A DNA stretch of 64,000 nucleotides from JAPOXR01 sp965199765 (GTDB taxonomy: Bacteria; Pseudomonadota; Alphaproteobacteria; Rhodobacterales; Rhodobacteraceae): the NCBI GenBank assembly GCA_965199765.1, contig CBDATC010000002.1, positions 1,054,001 to 1,118,000 on the forward strand, given 5' to 3'. A program made the position numbers and the translations under genes. Below the pieces are notes generated by a model. It was not told the DNA's origin, did no database searches, and saw only the letters and a list, made by a program, of their open reading frames with translations. Below are positions 35,663-44,733 of this stretch, one piece after another; positions within the stretch are counted from its first letter, which is position 1, and every line of letters starts with the position of its first letter.

Positions 35663-36751
35663 ATGGGAGCATACATCCTTCGTCGCCTTGCGCTCGTGTT
35701 GCCGACCTTGGTCGGTATCATGATTATCAACTTCAGCTTGGTGCAGTTTGTCCCGGGCGGGCCGATTGAACAGATTCTGGCCCAGCTTGAAGGCGAAGGG
35801 GATGTCTTTGAAAACATCGCCGGAAGCAGCAGCGATGCCGGGGTTGATGAAGCGTTTTCCGGCGACGAACGATATCTCGGTTCAAGCGGTCTGCCGGAAG
35901 AATTCATAAAAGAACTGGAAGTGCAGTTCGGCTTCGACAAACCGCCTCTGGAGCGGTTTGTTCACATGATGTGGGGTTATCTGAGATTCGACTTCGGCGA
36001 AAGCTATTTTCGCTCGATCAGCGTCGTTGATCTGGTGATCGAGAAACTGCCGGTGTCAATTACTCTGGGTCTATGGTCAACACTCATCGCCTATCTTGTT
36101 TCCATTCCGCTCGGCATCAGAAAGGCTGTGAAGGACGGAACCCAATTCGACACATGGACTTCGGGAGCGATAATCGTCGGGTATGCCATTCCGGGTTTCC
36201 TTTTTGCGATTCTGCTGCTCGTTCTCTTTGCCGGCGGGTCGTATCTCAAAATATTTCCTCTGCGCGGGCTGGTCTCGGACAATTTCGAAGAGCTGAATCT
36301 GTTTGCCAAAATCGCCGACTATTTTTGGCACATCGCACTCCCGGTCCTGGCGTCAACCATTTCAGCCTTTGCGACACTCACGCTCCTGACAAAAAACAGT
36401 TTCTTGGAAGAAATCAAAAAGCATTATGTCATGACGGCCCGAGCCAAAGGTCTGACGGAACGGCGCGTATTGTACGGTCACGTGTTTCGCAACGCCATGC
36501 TCATTGTCATTGCGGGATTCCCCGCGGTTTTTGTGGCGGTGTTTTTCGGCGGTTCACTGATTATCGAAACGATCTTCTCTCTTGATGGCTTAGGCCGACT
36601 TGGCTACGAAGCCGCCGTTGCCCGCGATTATCCCGTGGTGTTCGGAACGCTTTACGTGTTCGGCCTGCTGGGGCTGGTGGTCGGGATTCTCTCCGATTTG
36701 ACCTATGTTTGGATTGACCCCCGCATTGATTTTGAGACACGCGAGACATGA
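35663..36751 (+). CDS. yejB: peptide ABC transporter permease YejB
   Basis: A 362-residue permease of the DppB/OppB type with six hydrophobic segments, starting MGAYILRRLALVLPTLVGI. Between the first two segments lies a periplasmic insertion of about 60 residues rich in acidic and glycine residues, typical of YejB. The coupling loop KKHYVMTARAKGLTERRVLYGHVFRNA is visible around residues 252-278. The stop overlaps the start of yejE by four bases. It forms the transmembrane channel with YejE. Confidence 0.92.
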   Translation: MGAYILRRLALVLPTLVGIMIINFSLVQFVPGGPIEQILAQLEGEGDVFENIAGSSSDAGVDEAFSGDERYLGSSGLPEEFIKELEVQFGFDKPPLERFVHMMWGYLRFDFGESYFRSISVVDLVIEKLPVSITLGLWSTLIAYLVSIPLGIRKAVKDGTQFDTWTSGAIIVGYAIPGFLFAILLLVLFAGGSYLKIFPLRGLVSDNFEELNLFAKIADYFWHIALPVLASTISAFATLTLLTKNSFLEEIKKHYVMTARAKGLTERRVLYGHVFRNAMLIVIAGFPAVFVAVFFGGSLIIETIFSLDGLGRLGYEAAVARDYPVVFGTLYVFGLLGLVVGILSDLTYVWIDPRIDFETRET

Positions 36752-37857
36752 TCACGCTATCGCCGCTTGCCCGCCGTCGGCTGAGAAACTTCCGCAACAA
36801 CAAGCGCGCATACTGGTCGCTGGTGGTGTTTCTCATCCTTTTCGTGATTTCGCTGTTCGCTGAGCTCGTCGCCAATGACAAGCCTTTGGTGGTCAGCTAC
36901 CGCGGCGAACTCTATTTCCCGATTTTCAAGTTCTATCCGGAAGTGGCTTTCGGCGGTGATTTGCGAACCGAAGCGGTTTACACTCACATTGAAGTGCAGT
37001 GTTTGATTCGCTCAGGCGGTTCGCTGGATTGTTGGGATGATCCCGAGAGCGTTATCGAACACGCCGCGAATGGCGAACTCAATGGCGAACCCATCGAGAC
37101 CGGCTGGATGATTTGGCCGCTGGTGCCATTCTCTTACAACACGATCGCTGAATTGAACCGTGCGGCTCCGTCTCCACCTGACAGCATTCATTGGCTCGGC
37201 ACTGACAACACCGCGCGCGATGTTCTTGCGCGGGTAATTTACGGTTTTCGACTCTCGGTCATGTTCGCGATCGTTGTCACCCTTGCTTCGTCCGTCATCG
37301 GGATTATCGCAGGAGTTGTTCAAGGCTTCTTTGGTGGTGCGATCGATCTGTTTTTTCAGCGGATAATTGAGTTATGGGGCTCCACGCCATCACTCTACAT
37401 TATCATAATCGTCGCTGCGATCTGGCAGATGGATTTTTGGTTGCTTGCCTTTCTCATGACCTTATTCGGCTGGACCGCATTGGTCGGCGTGGTACGGGCC
37501 GAATGTCTCCGGGCCAGAAATTTTGAATATGTGCGCGCAGCGCGGGCGCTCGGCTTGACCAACATTTCGGTCATGTTCCGTCATGTGCTCCCCAATGCCA
37601 TGGTTGCTACACTAACTCTGCTTCCTTTCATCATCACCGGCGTCATTGGCTCCTTGGCGGCACTGGATTATCTGGGTTTCGGGCTGCCTTCTTCAGGTCC
37701 TTCGCTCGGCAAGCTCACCCTGCAGGCCAAAAACCATCTTCACGCCCCTTGGCTCGGCTTCACCGCATTCTTCACCTTCGCCATCATGCTGTCTTTGCTG
37801 GTCTTTATTTTTGAAGGTGTCCGCGATGCATTTGATCCCCGTAAAACCTTTCAATGA
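36748..37857 (+). CDS. yejE: peptide ABC transporter permease YejE
   Basis: A 369-residue DppC/OppC-type permease. The start RRLRNFRNNKRAYWSLVVFLILFVISLFAEL matches the family. A long periplasmic domain (about residues 50-150) with two Cys lies before TDNTARDVLARVIYGFRLSVMFA, and the coupling segment YVRAARALGLTNISVMFRHVLPNAM follows. It overlaps yejB (ATGA) and yejF (ATGA) at either end, so translation of the three is coupled. Confidence 0.92.
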   Translation: MITLSPLARRRLRNFRNNKRAYWSLVVFLILFVISLFAELVANDKPLVVSYRGELYFPIFKFYPEVAFGGDLRTEAVYTHIEVQCLIRSGGSLDCWDDPESVIEHAANGELNGEPIETGWMIWPLVPFSYNTIAELNRAAPSPPDSIHWLGTDNTARDVLARVIYGFRLSVMFAIVVTLASSVIGIIAGVVQGFFGGAIDLFFQRIIELWGSTPSLYIIIIVAAIWQMDFWLLAFLMTLFGWTALVGVVRAECLRARNFEYVRAARALGLTNISVMFRHVLPNAMVATLTLLPFIITGVIGSLAALDYLGFGLPSSGPSLGKLTLQAKNHLHAPWLGFTAFFTFAIMLSLLVFIFEGVRDAFDPRKTFQ

Positions 37858-39455
37858 CATCTCCTCTGCTTGACGTAAAAGATCTGTCGGTAACCTTCCA
37901 CCAGGACGGGACCGTCACACAGGCTGTCCGCCATGTCGATCTCTCGGTTGGTGTCGGTGAAACCGTTGCCATCGTCGGCGAGTCCGGATCCGGAAAATCT
38001 GTGACCGCGTTATCGACCGTTGGGCTGCTTCCTGAGAATGCACGGATCACAGGTTCTGTGAAATACCGCGCCCGCGAGTTGATCGGAACTGACGAATCAG
38101 AGCTGCGCGACATTCGAGGCAATGACATCAGCTTCATTTTTCAGGAGCCGATGATCTCTCTGAACCCGCTGCACACATTGGAGAAGCAGATTGGTGAAAC
38201 ACTCGCTGTTCATCAGGGGCTGACCGGCGCCGAGGCGCGCTCGCGCATCATTGAACTCCTTGAAAAAACCGGCATTGACCATCCTGAACAGCGGCTGCAC
38301 TCCTACCCTCATCTTTTGTCCGGCGGTCAAAGGCAGCGCGTCATGATCGCGATGGCGCTGGCGAATAATCCGGATCTCTTGATCGCCGATGAGCCGACAA
38401 CGGCACTTGATGTGACGATTCAAGCTCAGATTCTCCAACTGCTGCTGGAACTTAAACAATCCGAGAAAATGAGCTTGCTGTTCATCACGCATGATTTGAA
38501 TATCGTCCGGCAGATGGCGGATCGGGTGTATGTCATGCAGGACGGTCAGCTGGTTGAGCACGGCGGAAAAGAGCAGATTTTCAACGCGCCCCGGCATCCC
38601 TACACGCGGGTGCTGCTCGGCGCTGAGCCAACTGGCCGCCCTGACCCTGTGGACAATGACGCTCCTGCGGTCATCAACACCACCGGGCTTAAAGTTTGGT
38701 TTCCGATTCAACGCGGATTTCTGCGACGCACCGTTGGGCACATCAAAGCCGTCAACGATGCAACAATCGCAGTGCGTCCGGGTGAAACTTTAGGGATCGT
38801 CGGCGAATCCGGTTCCGGCAAGACAACGCTCGCTCTGGCCGCGGTTCGGCTGATCGCTTCGGAGGGAGCCGTCGCTTTTGCGGGCCAGAATCTTCAGGGC
38901 TTGAGCCACAGTCGGCTGAGACCGGTTCGCCGCAATATGCAAATTGTGTTTCAAGACCCTTTCGGCTCACTGTCGCCGCGCATGACCATTAATCAAATCG
39001 TCTCGGAAGGTCTGGGCGTGCATGGCATCGCCGACCGAAAGAAAAAAAATCAGATGGTGGCCGATATCCTTACGGAGGTCGGCATGGATCCCGAGGCGGC
39101 TGAACGCTACCCGCACGAATTCTCCGGTGGTCAGCGTCAACGCATCGCCATCGCGCGCGCCATGATCTTGCGACCCAAACTTGTGGTATTGGATGAACCG
39201 ACTTCCGCGTTGGATCGGACGGTGCAATCCCAGATCATTGATCTTCTTTTGAGCCTTCAGCGCAAATATGGCCTGGCTTATATCTTTATCAGCCATGACC
39301 TCCGGGTCGTGCGAGCCTTGTCGCACCAAATCCTCGTCATGCAGAATGGCGATATCGTCGAAAGCGGAATCGCGGCGGAAATCTTCGACTGTCCAAAAAC
39401 CGATTACGCCAAGTCTCTTATGGCCGCGGCTTTCAATCTTGAGACCGCTGCTTAG
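37854..39455 (+). CDS. yejF: peptide ABC transporter ATP-binding protein YejF, fused tandem ATPase
   Basis: A 533-residue protein with two complete ABC ATPase domains. The first has Walker A GESGSGKSV (about residues 42-50) and LSGGQRQRVMIAMAL (about 159-173). The second has GESGSGKTTLALAAV (about 318) and FSGGQRQRIAIARAMI (about 423). Each carries an OppD/F-type C-terminal extension, the first reading RHPYTRVLLGAEPTGR. It energises YejBE. Its stop overlaps that of the convergent sugar isomerase gene by three to four bases (TTAG). Confidence 0.93.
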   Translation: MTSPLLDVKDLSVTFHQDGTVTQAVRHVDLSVGVGETVAIVGESGSGKSVTALSTVGLLPENARITGSVKYRARELIGTDESELRDIRGNDISFIFQEPMISLNPLHTLEKQIGETLAVHQGLTGAEARSRIIELLEKTGIDHPEQRLHSYPHLLSGGQRQRVMIAMALANNPDLLIADEPTTALDVTIQAQILQLLLELKQSEKMSLLFITHDLNIVRQMADRVYVMQDGQLVEHGGKEQIFNAPRHPYTRVLLGAEPTGRPDPVDNDAPAVINTTGLKVWFPIQRGFLRRTVGHIKAVNDATIAVRPGETLGIVGESGSGKTTLALAAVRLIASEGAVAFAGQNLQGLSHSRLRPVRRNMQIVFQDPFGSLSPRMTINQIVSEGLGVHGIADRKKKNQMVADILTEVGMDPEAAERYPHEFSGGQRQRIAIARAMILRPKLVVLDEPTSALDRTVQSQIIDLLLSLQRKYGLAYIFISHDLRVVRALSHQILVMQNGDIVESGIAAEIFDCPKTDYAKSLMAAAFNLETAA

Positions 39456-40126
39456 GGCAGATAGTCAGGCACAAGCAGCCTGTACGGTTCTTCATCCTCT
39501 TCCAAGCGCGGAAAACGCGCGGTCGCTTCAAAAAAGAAGTTGTCAACTTTATCATCATTGATCGTTGACACTTCGCCGATCAAGCACGTGCCGCCATGCC
39601 CCCAGAAAGAATGAGCGCATCCGGGGACAAGCGTGACTGACGCGCCCGGTTCCACAATCACTGTTTCACCCGCTGAAAATTTCCGGAGCACACTGTCCAT
39701 CCGCAGCTCGACCGGTGTCGATCGATCAATTTCTCCGTGCTCATTCAGCAAATTCAGCCGCAGTGCGAGCGGATTTCCTCCGCGAACGATGAGATCTTCT
39801 GTCTTGACTTTGTGGTAATGCGTCAAAGTAATTTGGTTTTCGCGCGCGATTAAGAGCTTTTCGGCGTATGGGAGACTGACCTCGCTGGATCCTGGCGGCA
39901 GGCCATTGCGCAGCGTGAACAGAACCAACCCTTCCCGGGTAAAATTTCCCTTTCCGAAATCTGTGATGTCCCAACCCAAACCAACACGGCGGACCAAATC
40001 AGTCTCTTGATGCCGTGTTTTCCAATCCTTCCTCGACCATTTTGAAAATGGCGGCAAGATGAATCCGCTGTCGGCGATCAGCGCTTCGGCATCTTGGATG
40101 ATTGCATTGACTTCAGAACGCTTCAT
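39452..40126 (-). CDS. D-lyxose/D-mannose isomerase family protein
   Basis: A 224-residue cupin-fold sugar isomerase. The metal-binding region is HYHKVKTEDLIVRGGNP (about residues 102-118), followed by ETVIVEPGASVTLVPGCAHSFWGHGG and TCLIGEVSTINDDKVDNFF, a pattern shared with D-lyxose ketol-isomerases. These enzymes interconvert D-lyxose and D-xylulose or D-mannose and D-fructose with Mn2+. It stands alone between yejF and the penicillin-binding protein gene, 21 bases from the latter, so both may share a transcript. The physiological sugar cannot be told. Confidence 0.82.
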   Translation of the reverse strand: MKRSEVNAIIQDAEALIADSGFILPPFSKWSRKDWKTRHQETDLVRRVGLGWDITDFGKGNFTREGLVLFTLRNGLPPGSSEVSLPYAEKLLIARENQITLTHYHKVKTEDLIVRGGNPLALRLNLLNEHGEIDRSTPVELRMDSVLRKFSAGETVIVEPGASVTLVPGCAHSFWGHGGTCLIGEVSTINDDKVDNFFFEATARFPRLEEDEEPYRLLVPDYLP

Positions 40127-40147
40127 GGATCGGCGCCGGTCGGCTGC

Positions 40148-41518
40148 CTAAGCTTCGCTTATCAAGTTACATTCAATGTCCCGCGCCTTCAAACGCGCAC
40201 AAGCCTTTCTTGCCTCATCCGATGACAAACGGAGCAATTTCGCTTCGTAAGCATTATTGATCAGTCGAATGCTTTTTTCCGCCGCCCCGAGAGATTTGAA
40301 ATCAATCATCTGAACTCTCAGCATATGCCTGTCAGCGGCGACTGCCGTATGGAACTGGCCGAGGTGGATTCCATTAATCCGGCTAAAGTTCACTTCTGCG
40401 TTCGCCAGCGCTGTCTGTCTCCGCAGCGGTCTGCTTAGCTCCAGCGCTTCGGGCAATTCAAGCTCAGTTTGATTTGCGGCTTGTATCAGTGCATCCTGCG
40501 GGTCGGCGTCCCCTTCGCTGATTGCCGCGCCGCTTTGCTGCGCAGCGTCCGCCGACGCCACCATAATGTGATTCGACTCAGGTCGACGCAACCGCGGCGA
40601 TGCAGCTTGCACTGTCGTATCGACTCTTGCAACCATGCCGAATGGAATTGACGGTCGTTGAAGCTTTCGGGCAGGGTCGTTGGGCGAAGCGATAGCGAAA
40701 CCTTTATTCATCAGCTCGGCAACATGGTTATCGCGCGTGGTGACCGAACGGCCGCCGAAGACGGTTACAATTATGCGCTCATTGCCCCGTGCAGCCGAGG
40801 CCGTGAGATTGAAGCCAGCTTTGCTGGTGTAGCCGGTTTTGATGCCGTCGGCACCTGAGTAGCTTGAAAGAAAGCGACGGTTTGTGTGTTTCACAAGGGT
40901 CCCGCCCACATCGGCAACCCGCTTGGAAAACAGGTGATAGTATTCCGGATAATCGTAAATGATGTGCCTGCCCAGAATTGTCATATCGCGGGCTGTTGAA
41001 AGATGGCCTGATTGTGTAAGCCCATGAGCGTTGTGAAACCGCGTCCTCGTCATGCCCATCGCGGCCGCGGTTCGGTTCATGCGTTCCGCAAAAGCTCTCT
41101 CGCTGCCGGAAATCGCTTCGGCGATCGCGGTCGCCGCATCGTTTGCCGAACGCACAGCAGCCGCCCTTATGAGATACCGAAGCTTCACAATGGATCCTGC
41201 GCGCAGGTTGATTTTTATCGAGGGTTCCGATGCTGCGTGATTGGATATTCTCACGAAGGTGTCGAGATCGATCTCGCCATTTTCAACCGCTTGGATCGCC
41301 ACATAAACGGTCATCATCTTGGTGAGTGATGCCGGATGCAACCGCTGGTCCGCGTTCCTGGAATACAGGATATTGCCATTGCGCGCGTCCATCACGACCG
41401 ATGCGTATTTCGCCGCAGCTGGGTTGCTGGCGTAGGCAATCGCCAGTGCCGCCAGAACAACAATCAAAAATCCTGAACTGAAAAAAAAGCGTGCAAATAG
41501 CCTAATGGCCGTTTTCAT
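40148..41518 (-). CDS. D-alanyl-D-alanine carboxypeptidase with SPOR domain
   Basis: A 456-residue periplasmic penicillin-binding protein of the PBP5/DacA class. The signal/anchor is LFARFFFSSGFLIVVLAALAIAYA. Active-site motifs are SLTK in HPASLTKMMTVY (about residue 64), SAN in AVRSANDAATAI (about 122), and KTG in DGIKTGYTSKAGF (about 226). The C-terminal 75 residues (VNFSRINGIHLGQFHTAVAA) form a SPOR domain that binds denuded peptidoglycan and targets the septum; this fusion is common in alphaproteobacteria. It trims the pentapeptide to tetrapeptide. The sugar isomerase gene follows closely. Confidence 0.9.
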   Translation of the reverse strand: MKTAIRLFARFFFSSGFLIVVLAALAIAYASNPAAAKYASVVMDARNGNILYSRNADQRLHPASLTKMMTVYVAIQAVENGEIDLDTFVRISNHAASEPSIKINLRAGSIVKLRYLIRAAAVRSANDAATAIAEAISGSERAFAERMNRTAAAMGMTRTRFHNAHGLTQSGHLSTARDMTILGRHIIYDYPEYYHLFSKRVADVGGTLVKHTNRRFLSSYSGADGIKTGYTSKAGFNLTASAARGNERIIVTVFGGRSVTTRDNHVAELMNKGFAIASPNDPARKLQRPSIPFGMVARVDTTVQAASPRLRRPESNHIMVASADAAQQSGAAISEGDADPQDALIQAANQTELELPEALELSRPLRRQTALANAEVNFSRINGIHLGQFHTAVAADRHMLRVQMIDFKSLGAAEKSIRLINNAYEAKLLRLSSDEARKACARLKARDIECNLISEA

Positions 41519-41576
41519 TCCACTGCCCCATCCTGTTTAACGCTTTTCGTTTGCCGAACTGCGTTATGACTGCTCG

Positions 41577-41600
41577 AACGCCTTGAATTGGCGTTTTTTT
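41577..41600 (+). terminator. orphan intrinsic-terminator-like hairpin
   Basis: AACGCC (41577-41582) pairs with GGCGTT (41590-41595) across a seven-base loop, followed by a run of seven T on the plus strand. It sits between the starts of two minus-strand genes, so no plus-strand gene ends here. It could terminate an unrecognised small RNA or be chance. Confidence 0.35.
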
Positions 41601-41732
41601 GTTCGGCTGAGTCTAACCGAAGACCGACTGCGTTAAAAGGCCCAGATTTGCTACGTGTTTTTGTTGCAACATCCAGCTTTCAATCCACAATATACTGTGG
41701 TCCGAAGATCAGTAATCCACATCATAACCATG

Positions 41733-42479
41733 CTATTTCACTGGCATCCGGTTGATTTCGCGCACCAGAGACGGCAGTGTTCTCAGTGATTTGATCTCCC
41801 GGAATCGTTGGTGATGGCGCGGTGGCGGTCCGCTCTCCAATTCCCAGTCCAGTTCGCTCGGCACCAGCACTGCCCAGCTTCCCGCCTTCAAAGCGGGCAG
41901 AATATCGGACGCCACGGAATTGCCGATCATCATCGCATGACGAGCCCCATGACCATACTCATTGAAGATTCGGCTATATTCAGCTGGCGACTTTTCGCTG
42001 ACGATCTCAACGCCGTGAAACAAGGGGCCCAGACCAGACTGAGCGACCTTTCGTTCTTGATCAAGCAGGTCTCCCTTTGTGATAAGGATCACAGTGAATT
42101 CCTGAAGCAGTTCCCGAATTGCCTGTTCGGCGCCGGGCAGCAGTTCGATCGGATGGCTGAGCATATCGCGTCCAAGATCGATGATTTGCTGGATAAGCTG
42201 AATGGGAGCGCGCCCCTGCGTAATCTCGATCGCAGTTTCAATCATGGAAAGAGTAAATCCCTTGATTCCGTAACCATAAAATCGAAGATTTCTCCGCTCG
42301 GTGTCGACGAGAGTTGAACGCACATCCTTGATCGTCGAATATTCGGAGAGCAGGCTGGCAAGACCATCCTCGGATAAGCGGAAATACTTCTCGTTCTGCC
42401 AAAGGGTGTCATCGGCATCAAACGCGACCGTCGAGATGGTGTTCGGACCGGGTGCATAAATTGGATTTTGTGTTGGCAT
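41733..42479 (-). CDS. HAD-superfamily hydrolase
   Basis: A 248-residue HAD hydrolase. ATG 42479 fits the start (MPTQNPIYAPGPNTISTVAF); upstream in-frame starts would overlap the divergent clpS. Motif I is FDADDTLW (about residues 19-26), motif II ILITKGD (about 129-135), the motif III Lys lies in EKSPAEY, and motif IV is MIGNSVASDILPALKAG. It has the four-helix cap of the YjjG/haloacid dehalogenase type. Substrate is unknown, likely a phosphometabolite or nucleotide. Confidence 0.8.
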   Translation of the reverse strand: MPTQNPIYAPGPNTISTVAFDADDTLWQNEKYFRLSEDGLASLLSEYSTIKDVRSTLVDTERRNLRFYGYGIKGFTLSMIETAIEITQGRAPIQLIQQIIDLGRDMLSHPIELLPGAEQAIRELLQEFTVILITKGDLLDQERKVAQSGLGPLFHGVEIVSEKSPAEYSRIFNEYGHGARHAMMIGNSVASDILPALKAGSWAVLVPSELDWELESGPPPRHHQRFREIKSLRTLPSLVREINRMPVK

Positions 42480-42519
42480 GATTATTGCTATAAAATCAAT
42501 TGTGAACTGGAGTCGGTGA

Positions 42520-42882
42520 GTGAGCAGTAATCCTGCGGGAATCAAGATGGCGAATCTTAGCAGAGAACACGAGGACCAAAACTCAGACACCGGAACCGGC
42601 GTGCTGACCCGTCCAGAGACCACGATTGAAAAGGCGCCGATGTATAAGGTGCTTTTGCTGAATGACGACTACACGCCGATGGAGTTTGTCGTCGCCGTTC
42701 TGCAGCAGGTGTTTTCTATGGAATACAACCATGCAATCTCTCTGATGCTCGATGTGCATCGGAAAGGCGTTGGCGTTGCAGGTGTGTTTGCACACGAAAT
42801 TGCCGAAGCCAAAGCCGCGAAGGTTGTGGCTATTGCGCGCAGCCATGAGCATCCTTTGCAATGTATGATTGAGGAAGAGTGA
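42520..42882 (+). CDS. clpS: ATP-dependent Clp protease adaptor ClpS
   Basis: A 120-residue ClpS, the N-end rule adaptor that binds N-terminal Leu/Phe/Tyr/Trp and delivers substrates to ClpAP. The core is YKVLLLNDDYTPMEFVVAVLQQVF (about residues 42-65) and YNHAISLMLDVHRKGVGVAGVFAHEIAEAKA, with the conserved DDYTPMEFV and HR/K-G patch. The start is GTG at 42520 or ATG 42547; the disordered N-terminal 35 residues are poorly conserved. It is not followed by clpA in this window; a short-chain dehydrogenase-like gene comes next. Confidence 0.93.
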   Translation: MSSNPAGIKMANLSREHEDQNSDTGTGVLTRPETTIEKAPMYKVLLLNDDYTPMEFVVAVLQQVFSMEYNHAISLMLDVHRKGVGVAGVFAHEIAEAKAAKVVAIARSHEHPLQCMIEEE

Positions 42883-43121
42883 TCCTGCCGCTGGTCTCGC
42901 ATACCAAGATAAAATGACCATCACATTTGTCCCGGCTGTTTTGAACTCTTGACTTGATCCCAGGGTTGCTTTCGTGATTGTGCGGCGGTCTTTAATTTCA
43001 ACCCATCGGAAGTATTCCGGCTTCCCTCTATCGTTCTCAATTTTGTCTGTAAGTAATTTATGAGATGGTTTAGCATCACCTGCGGGATTTTGAACTTAGA
43101 CAAAATACAGCTTGAGGTGGC

Positions 43122-43928
43122 ATGAGTTTTTCCGTTGCTGGCAAGACCGCGGTTGTGACCGGAGCGGCGCACGGCGTGGGATCGGCGATCGCTCAGCATC
43201 TGCTTGAGCAAGACGCCAATGTTGTGCTGGCTGATCTTGACAAGGCACGGCTTGATCAGATTGTCAGGGATCGCAGAGAAAATGCCGAAACCTTTCATTT
43301 CACCGCTAATCAATCGCCTTGGCTCAATCGAAGAAATCTGCTTGCGGCCACGATTCAGAAATTCGAACGGATTGACATACTTGTCAATGCTTCACGTCAA
43401 TTCCAGCCTTCCAATCAGTCCGGCGCCGACGCAAAAATCCTTGACACCATGATCGAACAAAATCTCAAGCAACACTATGAACTGTCTTGGATGGCCGCCG
43501 AACGGTTTAAAGAGCAAAACCGGGGTGAGGATGATCAAAGCAAGCCCATCGGAGCGATTGTGAATATTTCATCAATCGCCGCACAACGGGTGCAGCCTGA
43601 ATTTGTGGAATTCTCAATGAGCTGTGCGGCGTTGAATCAGATGACACGGGCGATGGCGGTCGCGATGGCCCGTGATCGGATACGCGTGAACGCAGTGGCC
43701 TTCGGGTCAGCGATGAGCAACAGCCTTAAAAGCGCCATTCAAAATCAACCGAAGCGGCGCAGCCAGATTATCGAAGCGACTCCGCTGGGTCGAATCGGCG
43801 AAGCATCCGAACTTGCTGAGGCCGTGCAGTTTCTGGCGTCGGATGGAGCTCGGTTCATCACGGGCCAAGTGCTCACTGTTGACGGAGGACGATCACTGCT
43901 GGACCGTGCGCAGGTGCCGTTTCACTAA
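43122..43928 (+). CDS. short-chain dehydrogenase-like protein lacking the catalytic YxxxK
   Basis: A 268-residue Rossmann-fold SDR homologue. The NAD(P) loop TGAAHGVGSAIA (about residues 14-25), the central DxxxxD/N region, NISS with its Ser (about 148-151) and the C-terminal SDR tail GQVLTVDGGRSLLDR are all present. The usual catalytic Tyr-x-x-x-Lys reads FSMSC (residues 164-168), with Tyr to Phe and Lys to Cys, at the normal 13-residue spacing from the Ser. Dehydrogenase activity by the standard mechanism should be lost; a binding, regulatory or non-redox role is possible. A GAGGTGG site precedes the ATG. It is monocistronic. Confidence 0.85.
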   Translation: MSFSVAGKTAVVTGAAHGVGSAIAQHLLEQDANVVLADLDKARLDQIVRDRRENAETFHFTANQSPWLNRRNLLAATIQKFERIDILVNASRQFQPSNQSGADAKILDTMIEQNLKQHYELSWMAAERFKEQNRGEDDQSKPIGAIVNISSIAAQRVQPEFVEFSMSCAALNQMTRAMAVAMARDRIRVNAVAFGSAMSNSLKSAIQNQPKRRSQIIEATPLGRIGEASELAEAVQFLASDGARFITGQVLTVDGGRSLLDRAQVPFH

Positions 43929-43947
43929 AACGCAACCAAAAAATGAT

Positions 43948-44595
43948 TTAGAGGCTGAAGATCTTAAGCTTATCGCGCGCCGAGGCGGAATCCGCGTCAA
44001 TTTGCACCGTCTCTGCCGTCGGAGCAATCGTCTTTCCGGCATCTTGCAAGGCCGCTTCCCGCTCTTTAGCCATGCGCTCGTTCGCCAGCGCAACCGCATC
44101 GTCCAGTTCGCCTTGACGGCACAGTCCCAGCGCCACCGGGTCAGTGGGTTGAATATTGTTGATGTTCCAATGGGTTCGCTCGCGGACCGCCGTGATCGTT
44201 GGTTTGGTTGTTCCGATCAGTTTGGTGATCTGGGCCGTGGTCAATTCCGGATGATTCTTCAGAAGCCATGAAATCGCTGCCGGTCGATTTTGTCTCTTTG
44301 ACAGCGGTGTGTAGCGGGGGCCCCTTCGCTTCGTTTCGCTCGCGATCACTGAATTGATCTTGATCTGCAGAACATGCTCGGGTTCGGCTTCGCCTTTCTT
44401 GATTTCGTCAGGCGATAACTGCTCGTTTGCCGTGGGATCAGTGCCCTGAATTCCTCTCGCGACATCACCATCGGCGATTCCCTGAACTTCCAGCAAAGAC
44501 AATCCGCAGAATTTGGAAATCTGCTCGAAAGTCAGAGTGGTATTGTCAACCAGCCATACCGCTGTGCCTTCCGGCATTATCAATTTCGTTTCCAT
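43948..44595 (-). CDS. trcR: TrcR-type cell-cycle transcriptional regulator (DUF1013)
   Basis: A 215-residue DUF1013 protein. Diagnostic stretches are METKLIMPEGTAVWLVDNTTLTFEQISKFCGLSLLEVQGIADGD and the central GPRYTPLSKRQNRPAAISWLLKNHPELTTAQITKLIGTTKPTITAVRERTHWN, which has the helix-turn-helix-like AQITKLIGTTKPTITAVRER (about residues 122-141). The family is restricted to alphaproteobacteria and its members are annotated as TrcR, a regulator in the cell-cycle network. A good ribosome-binding site (AAGGATACGG) precedes the ATG. The acidic C-terminal third is poorly conserved. Confidence 0.88.
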   Translation of the reverse strand: METKLIMPEGTAVWLVDNTTLTFEQISKFCGLSLLEVQGIADGDVARGIQGTDPTANEQLSPDEIKKGEAEPEHVLQIKINSVIASETKRRGPRYTPLSKRQNRPAAISWLLKNHPELTTAQITKLIGTTKPTITAVRERTHWNINNIQPTDPVALGLCRQGELDDAVALANERMAKEREAALQDAGKTIAPTAETVQIDADSASARDKLKIFSL

Positions 44596-44733
44596 TTTTT
44601 CCGTATCCTTTCAGCGGGCTGCGAGCGGCAACGAAACAGTCTTCGGCGATCAGTGAACGGACCGTTGCGGGTCGACATTCCGCATACCCGCGAACAGCGG
44701 GATTCACAAGAAGACACCGCAATTCAACATCAA

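Noticed and set aside
36073..36585. 170-codon plus-strand frame inside yejB
   Set aside because: It is out of frame in a well-supported gene and has no recognisable content.
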